Assembly (NCBI GenBank): GCA_030835085.1 | Contig: JAUQWQ010000227.1 | Span: 1 to 38,097, forward strand | DNA length: 38,097 bases | Direction: 5' to 3' | Source: Ignavibacteria bacterium | Lineage (GTDB): Bacteria; Bacteroidota; Ignavibacteria; Tepidaquicellales; OLB5 | In this document: piece after piece, positions 33,921-38,097 of the stretch | How the letters are laid out: every line of letters begins with the position of its first letter | Position numbering within the stretch: position 1 is the stretch's first letter | Notes under the pieces: model-generated | The model's input: the letters and a program-made list of their open reading frames with translations, nothing else | Told to the model about the DNA's origin: nothing | The model's database searches: none | Translations under genes and position numbers: made by a program

Positions 33921-33949
33921 ATAATACACTATTTAACATAATTTGTCAA
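33921..33949 (-). promoter_or_regulatory. Near-consensus sigma-70 promoter of the toxin-antitoxin pair
   Basis: On the minus strand TTGACA (33949-33944), a 17-nt spacer and TATTAT (33926-33921) match the sigma-70 consensus at 11 of 12 positions. GTAT is repeated three times at 8-9 nt spacing from the -10 box to the ribosome binding site, a possible operator. A further inverted repeat ACACT/AGTGT lies at 33998-34011. Confidence 0.75.
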
Positions 33950-34151
33950 GAGAAAAGTGGGAAAAATTCAAAAAGGATGATTATTTAACGGAATATCACA
34001 CTTTATAGTGTTAATATAGGCTTATTTTGATACACGGTGGAGAGAATGCGATGCGGAATTATTTTACGGGTAAACTGAAGGGGTGCAGTTGAGGCTCTGC
34101 CAAAGCATACGTAGCCAACTAAGGCGACAAGAAACTTATGAATTCTATTTC

Positions 34152-34940
34152 TCATTCTGAATCTTTATATTTTTCATTCAATTTATCCAATATTTTTGAT
34201 ACTAATGGGTAATTGACTATTTTTTTTTCTGATATCCTTACAATCAAATCATCTTTCAGTTTATCTTGTCTTAATAAACAATCTTGAAGTTTTGTTTGGA
34301 AATCAGCGTTTAAGACAAATGCTTTATATTTTGTTTCCCATTCCCCGTATGATTTCAAGATCAGACATATAATCTCATTAATCATACCAAGTATATCTCT
34401 GGTATAATCATGAATGTAATTATCAAATACTTGGGTCTTTATTCTGCCATCTATAATACTTACATTATATCTAGTTGAAAATATGTTGCCATGGGAGTAA
34501 TATGCATTTATTATTTGCTTATAGCCTTCCACAATCTTTGATTTTTCAGGGTATTCTGATTTAAAAAAGACATATGCCTTATCAGCCAATAAGTTACTAT
34601 CGAAATCTACAATATCATTCTCTTCGCGGATTATTTTGTATTCCTTTTCTTTTGGGTGTACCAATGAATATGCAAAAAGCACAAAATTCTCTAAAGCATG
34701 TCTTAATAAAAGGTGTGTAACTAAAGTATGGCGACGTATACAATTTAGAATTATCAAATGAAAATCTTTAAATATCTGAGTTTCAAAATAGTAACAAACT
34801 TCATGGTTAACTGAAAAGGAGTTAATAGATTGGAGCAATTTTAACAAATCAAGGGACAAATAATAATTGTCTCCGAGCTCAAATTTAGCTTTATCGGTAA
34901 GTTTGTTTTCTTGTTCTATTATCCAATTAAGATCTATCAT
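34152..34940 (-). CDS. Unrecognised helical protein, second partner of the restriction-methylase operon
   Basis: I do not recognise this 262-residue protein. It appears all-helical and soluble, with LLKLLQSINSFSVNHEVCYY, the basic segment CIRRHTLVTHLLLRHALENF (67-86) and a long C-terminal helix. R70-x5-H76 resembles the RX4-6H motif of HEPN RNases, but this is weak evidence. The ATG at 34940 overlaps the stop of the upstream gene as TGATG, a sign of coupled translation; a TTG one codon earlier is possible. No other gene in the window is similar. Its place directly after a type IIG restriction-methylase suggests a defence role. Confidence 0.6.
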   Translation of the reverse strand: MIDLNWIIEQENKLTDKAKFELGDNYYLSLDLLKLLQSINSFSVNHEVCYYFETQIFKDFHLIILNCIRRHTLVTHLLLRHALENFVLFAYSLVHPKEKEYKIIREENDIVDFDSNLLADKAYVFFKSEYPEKSKIVEGYKQIINAYYSHGNIFSTRYNVSIIDGRIKTQVFDNYIHDYTRDILGMINEIICLILKSYGEWETKYKAFVLNADFQTKLQDCLLRQDKLKDDLIVRISEKKIVNYPLVSKILDKLNEKYKDSE

Positions 34941-35659
34941 CAATTGATTTCCTCTATTTTGATTTCATTTTTAAGCATTGTCTTTTCATCATCATTCCAA
35001 AAACCAGTAAATTCCATCTTGTACCTTCTGCTAATAGGTTTTCCGTTTTCACAGCCTGCAGTTACTTCAAAAGTATAACAACCGCTTTTTAGGATATGTC
35101 TTTTATCATTTGTCTTCCAATATACATTAAAAGCAAATAAACATTCGTATTCTTCTAAAACAAAATCTTGGTTATCTTCTCCAGGATTCATTCTTCTAAA
35201 TTCCGGTTCCATGATATAGCCCAAATTACAGTATTGATAAGTATTTGGAGAAATACTTTTCCAATACATCCTTGGTACATAATTTCCACTTTCGGTCAGA
35301 AAGAGGGTACTCCACTCTAGATTATCTAATGGTAAGTTTATACTTTCTCCAGTTTCTTTATGCACATCTTTTAATATTAACTCTACATTTTTTGCGCTAA
35401 TTCTACCATTATTTAAAATTTGAAATCTAAAATAATATGTCTGCCACTTTTTTATATGTCGATTTTTGAATCTATCTTCAATAACCTGCAAAGAGGTAGC
35501 ACGATGACAATGGGGAGGTTCAACTGTCATTTTTATATCTAATTTTGGTCCTCTAATTTTTTCTCGTATGCTATCTTGAAAAGCAGCTACAATCGCTAAT
35601 AGAATTGTAGCAATTGTCAATCCTGCTGTCCACCAAACCATTGCCCAATCAGCTGACAT
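34940..35659 (-). CDS. Membrane-anchored beta-sandwich protein, first partner of the restriction-methylase operon
   Basis: The 239-residue protein has one N-terminal membrane helix (about 8-28, MVWWTAGLTIATILLAIVAA) followed by a basic stretch (IREKIRGPK), which places the rest in the cytoplasm. Residues 75-150 and 165-230 are beta-rich (TYYFRFQILNNGRISAKNVE, CLFAFNVYWKTNDKRHI, CYTFEVTAGCENG) and look like an Ig/CARDB-like sandwich. I know no named family. It starts 2 nt after the restriction-methylase stop and overlaps the next gene, so the three are one operon. It may tether a defence complex to the inner membrane. Confidence 0.6.
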   Translation of the reverse strand: MSADWAMVWWTAGLTIATILLAIVAAFQDSIREKIRGPKLDIKMTVEPPHCHRATSLQVIEDRFKNRHIKKWQTYYFRFQILNNGRISAKNVELILKDVHKETGESINLPLDNLEWSTLFLTESGNYVPRMYWKSISPNTYQYCNLGYIMEPEFRRMNPGEDNQDFVLEEYECLFAFNVYWKTNDKRHILKSGCYTFEVTAGCENGKPISRRYKMEFTGFWNDDEKTMLKNEIKIEEIN

Positions 35660-35661
35660 TT

Positions 35662-38097
35662 TTACACCCCTTCCACAATCTTTATTTCTTCATCCGTCAA
35701 ACCGTACAACTCATACACCAATGCGTCAATTTTTTTATCGGTGTAGGTTATGCGCTGCTTTAACCGTTCCTGCTCCTCGCCGGGTTTTGACTTTTGCAAC
35801 TCTTTGTTCAGCTCAAGCATCGTTTCAACATGTTTAACTATTTCATCATGTTTTTTCTTTTCTGACAGATTGGTGAAGTCGATTGTGCGAATTGGTAAAT
35901 TAGATATTTGGACTCCTTTAATTTTGGGAAAAGTGGTTTTTCTATCTGAAAAGACTTTACTGAAATAATAGAACATCAAGCGTGAATTTATTAAACCTAA
36001 AATGTACTTCAATGTGAGATCCTTTCGTAAAGGCAACAATATGTATACACTCTGATCTACATAATATTGATTTTCGTCATAAGTGCCATAAATTTTTGTC
36101 TTACCCATTACTTGGCGTACTAACAGCTTTTGAGGCGCTACAAAAATTGATTCGTCTCTAAATGCTTGATTTGTAAACTTAATTTCTAGTTTTTTATCAT
36201 AACAAACCCACTTATTATAATAATCAATTGCAAAGGGTTTTACACTAGCACCCAATAGAAATCTCTTATAAAAATTATTCACCTTTTTATTGGTGACAAA
36301 ATCTTTACGTACTTTCATACCATTTTTAATAACGCAGCATTCCTCTAATTTCAATGAATTTTTCAAAATAGTGTCAAACATAGAAATGCTAGTGGTATCT
36401 AAATTAGTATTGAAGTTATAATCCTGTATATTGAATAACTGTGATTGTGTAATAATATTTGAAGGCGTAATGACAGTTCGCAAGATTTTGCTGGGTACTT
36501 CACCGATAGATATTCTTTGATTAAGGATTTGTTTTAAATCCATTTCCCGTCTTAGAATAAATATTGATGTATCAACGGAGGCTCCTTCAAAAACATTATC
36601 CTTTAGGTCAGCTATTACTTCAATTGCTGTGTTTTCTAAAACATATTTGCGCAATCTAGAATAATACGTATTTGTTAATATTCCATTAGGTATTATAAAA
36701 CCCAAACAACCTTGGTTTCTAAGCAAAAGAATACCCTTATTAAGAAAGAACGCAAACGTATCTGGTTGATAAGAAGCTGATTCATATTTGTTAACTAAAT
36801 AATTTTTAATATTATCTTCCAAGTGTTGACTTCTTATATACGGTGGATTACCAATTACGCAATCAAATCCACCCTGTTTAAAAACTTCAGGGAATGCGGC
36901 TTGCCAGTTGAAAGGCTTAATTTTTCGTTCTGTACCTGCAAATTCAAGCTCACCTTCATAAAAATCCAGGTCAATCAGTGAATTACCGCTTTTGATATTA
37001 TTTTCAAGCGTTGGTAAAATACGCTCATGCATAAAGCTCATTGTTTGCTGGACTGATGCAAGTGTTTCACCTTCCATGCACTTTAACAGCAGGCTAAGTT
37101 TTGTAACTTCCGTTGCCTGTGTATCAATATCAACACCGTATATGTTATTGATGAGTATTTTTTTCTTCTCAGCGGTTGTTAGCCTGCCATCTGGGGTTAA
37201 GGTTTTTTCTTTTCCTCCCTTACCCATGTAATAACTCAAATGCCAGTCAAGCAAGTATTGGTATGCACCTATAAGAAAGCTTCCGCTTCCGCAGGCAGGG
37301 TCAACAATTTTTATCTTCTCTACTTCTTTCGGTGTTTTACCTTCAATAAGTTTGCCAACTGTATTTTTTACAATGTAATCAACAATGTATTGCGGAGTGT
37401 AATATACTCCTCCTGCTTTTCTTACCTCCGGCTTTTCTTCAATCTTGGCTTTATGGCTTGGTGTAAGCCTGATGACTTTGCCCAGAAATTGCTCATAAGC
37501 TGAGCCGAGTATTTCAACGGATAAAACTGAAAATTCATAAGGAGAAACGGGGTAATACAGCTCTTCGATAATTTTCTTTAATACTTTGTTGTCAATATTC
37601 AGTTTACTTGTGGTATTATCCTTGGCAAGATCAAATAGACCTGAATTATATTTTTTATCTGCTTCTTCGAAATATACAAAGAGATTTTTGTACACACCCC
37701 ATTCCTTTAGCGGGCCATTTAAGCAATATTTTAGTTTTTCATATGGCTCAACGCCTCTATCTTCGCATATCCTTAAGAAAATAATTCTGTCGAGTGTCTG
37801 CTGTACCGCATAGTTAAGCTGGTCTTCATTCAGCTTTACATTATTTATGCTTATTGTTTCAGCCAGTAGTTTACGCCACTCGTTAAGTGATTCCAAAAAT
37901 TCCTTATCGACAGTTGCTGTTCCTTTTTTGCCGGTATCACTTAATACGAACTTATCAAAGCTGCCTTTTAAAACCCGCTCTTTTGAAAATGTATCCCACA
38001 GGAAATCAAATTCAGTAATGTATTCTTTGTAATTCAGGTATTTTATTCTTGCAGCAGATGCTTTATCGGTGGCTTTGGGTTTTTTGGTGCAGTCATA
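35662..38097 (-). CDS. Type IIG (Eco57I-like) restriction-modification enzyme, 5' end beyond the window
   Basis: The frame stays open to the window edge, giving 811 visible residues; an internal TTG at 37896 is not the start. Visible parts in order: the linker YDCTKKPKATDKASAARIKY and FDFLWDTFSKERVLKGSFDK, a helical domain, GVYYTPQYIVDYIV, the SAM-binding motif DPACGSGSFL near 264, YGVDIDTQATEVTKLSLLLK, and the catalytic NPPY near 416. A C-terminal target-recognition domain of TaqI type follows (about 540-760). These are N6-adenine methylase features. Family members reach about 1,000 residues, with a PD-(D/E)XK nuclease at the missing N-terminus. Two small genes follow without a gap. Confidence 0.9.
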   Translation of the reverse strand, partial: YDCTKKPKATDKASAARIKYLNYKEYITEFDFLWDTFSKERVLKGSFDKFVLSDTGKKGTATVDKEFLESLNEWRKLLAETISINNVKLNEDQLNYAVQQTLDRIIFLRICEDRGVEPYEKLKYCLNGPLKEWGVYKNLFVYFEEADKKYNSGLFDLAKDNTTSKLNIDNKVLKKIIEELYYPVSPYEFSVLSVEILGSAYEQFLGKVIRLTPSHKAKIEEKPEVRKAGGVYYTPQYIVDYIVKNTVGKLIEGKTPKEVEKIKIVDPACGSGSFLIGAYQYLLDWHLSYYMGKGGKEKTLTPDGRLTTAEKKKILINNIYGVDIDTQATEVTKLSLLLKCMEGETLASVQQTMSFMHERILPTLENNIKSGNSLIDLDFYEGELEFAGTERKIKPFNWQAAFPEVFKQGGFDCVIGNPPYIRSQHLEDNIKNYLVNKYESASYQPDTFAFFLNKGILLLRNQGCLGFIIPNGILTNTYYSRLRKYVLENTAIEVIADLKDNVFEGASVDTSIFILRREMDLKQILNQRISIGEVPSKILRTVITPSNIITQSQLFNIQDYNFNTNLDTTSISMFDTILKNSLKLEECCVIKNGMKVRKDFVTNKKVNNFYKRFLLGASVKPFAIDYYNKWVCYDKKLEIKFTNQAFRDESIFVAPQKLLVRQVMGKTKIYGTYDENQYYVDQSVYILLPLRKDLTLKYILGLINSRLMFYYFSKVFSDRKTTFPKIKGVQISNLPIRTIDFTNLSEKKKHDEIVKHVETMLELNKELQKSKPGEEQERLKQRITYTDKKIDALVYELYGLTDEEIKIVEGV

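Noticed and set aside
37897-38097. A separate small plus-strand gene at the right edge
   Set aside because: The minus strand here is coding and continues the restriction-methylase; the plus-strand frame is its shadow.

Overview
The window looks like a chromosomal piece of an AT-rich, Gram-negative bacterium of the Bacteroidota/Ignavibacteriota (Chlorobi-side) group. Reasons: a secreted propeller protein with Ycf48-like repeats, an Omp85-type barrel fused to a metalloprotease, few clear Shine-Dalgarno sites, several TTG starts, and at least two promoters that fit the Bacteroidota pattern (TTG or TTTG, about 20 nt, TAnnTTTG). The phylum is an inference, because no rRNA or other marker gene is present.

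Layout. 1-1376: 5' part of a secreted repeat protein (minus). 1580-6126: plus-strand housekeeping genes dxr, rseP and a SerB-SerA fusion, with a terminator hairpin between rseP and the fusion. 6127-6422: short palindromic repeats. 6423-9548: two CNNM/CorC-type CBS membrane proteins flanking a small convergent gene for a membrane protein with four short repeats. 9554-24894: a 15-kb minus-strand surface-glycan locus read from 24.9 kb down to 9.6 kb. In order it encodes an SLBB export protein, a Wzc-like tyrosine kinase, a zinc-ribbon membrane protein, a GNAT, AsnB, a membrane transglutaminase-like protein, PIG-L, GT4, PIG-L, WbqC, a NodB-like protein, an SDR, a second glycosyltransferase and a Wzx-like flippase. 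One methyltransferase gene is inverted within it. 25151-26836: fabD-fabG (plus). 26847-27744: DUF309 and DoxX genes (minus). 27801-28115: tRNA-Cys and tRNA-Gly, with a broken tRNA-Cys copy between them that carries a palindromic element. 28202-31066: a protease/propeller/barrel outer-membrane fusion.

31440-38097 is an accessory, defence-like region, all on the minus strand. It holds a type IIG (Eco57I-like) restriction-methylase cut by the window edge, followed at once by two unrecognised genes: a membrane-anchored beta-sandwich protein and a helical protein. Next come an MqsR/MqsA-like toxin-antitoxin pair with a SocA/Panacea-type antitoxin, and a double-HTH orphan whose promoter contains a palindrome.

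How the parts work together. The glycan locus supplies export and chain control (SLBB, Wzc), lipid-linked flipping (Wzx-like), two glycosyltransferases and many modifying enzymes. I recognise no initiating transferase and no polymerase, so it probably depends on genes elsewhere. The best candidates for something undescribed are the restriction-methylase plus two-partner operon, the orphan HTH regulator with its operator-like promoter, the SDR lacking its catalytic lysine, and the deacetylase/transglutaminase-rich glycan locus.
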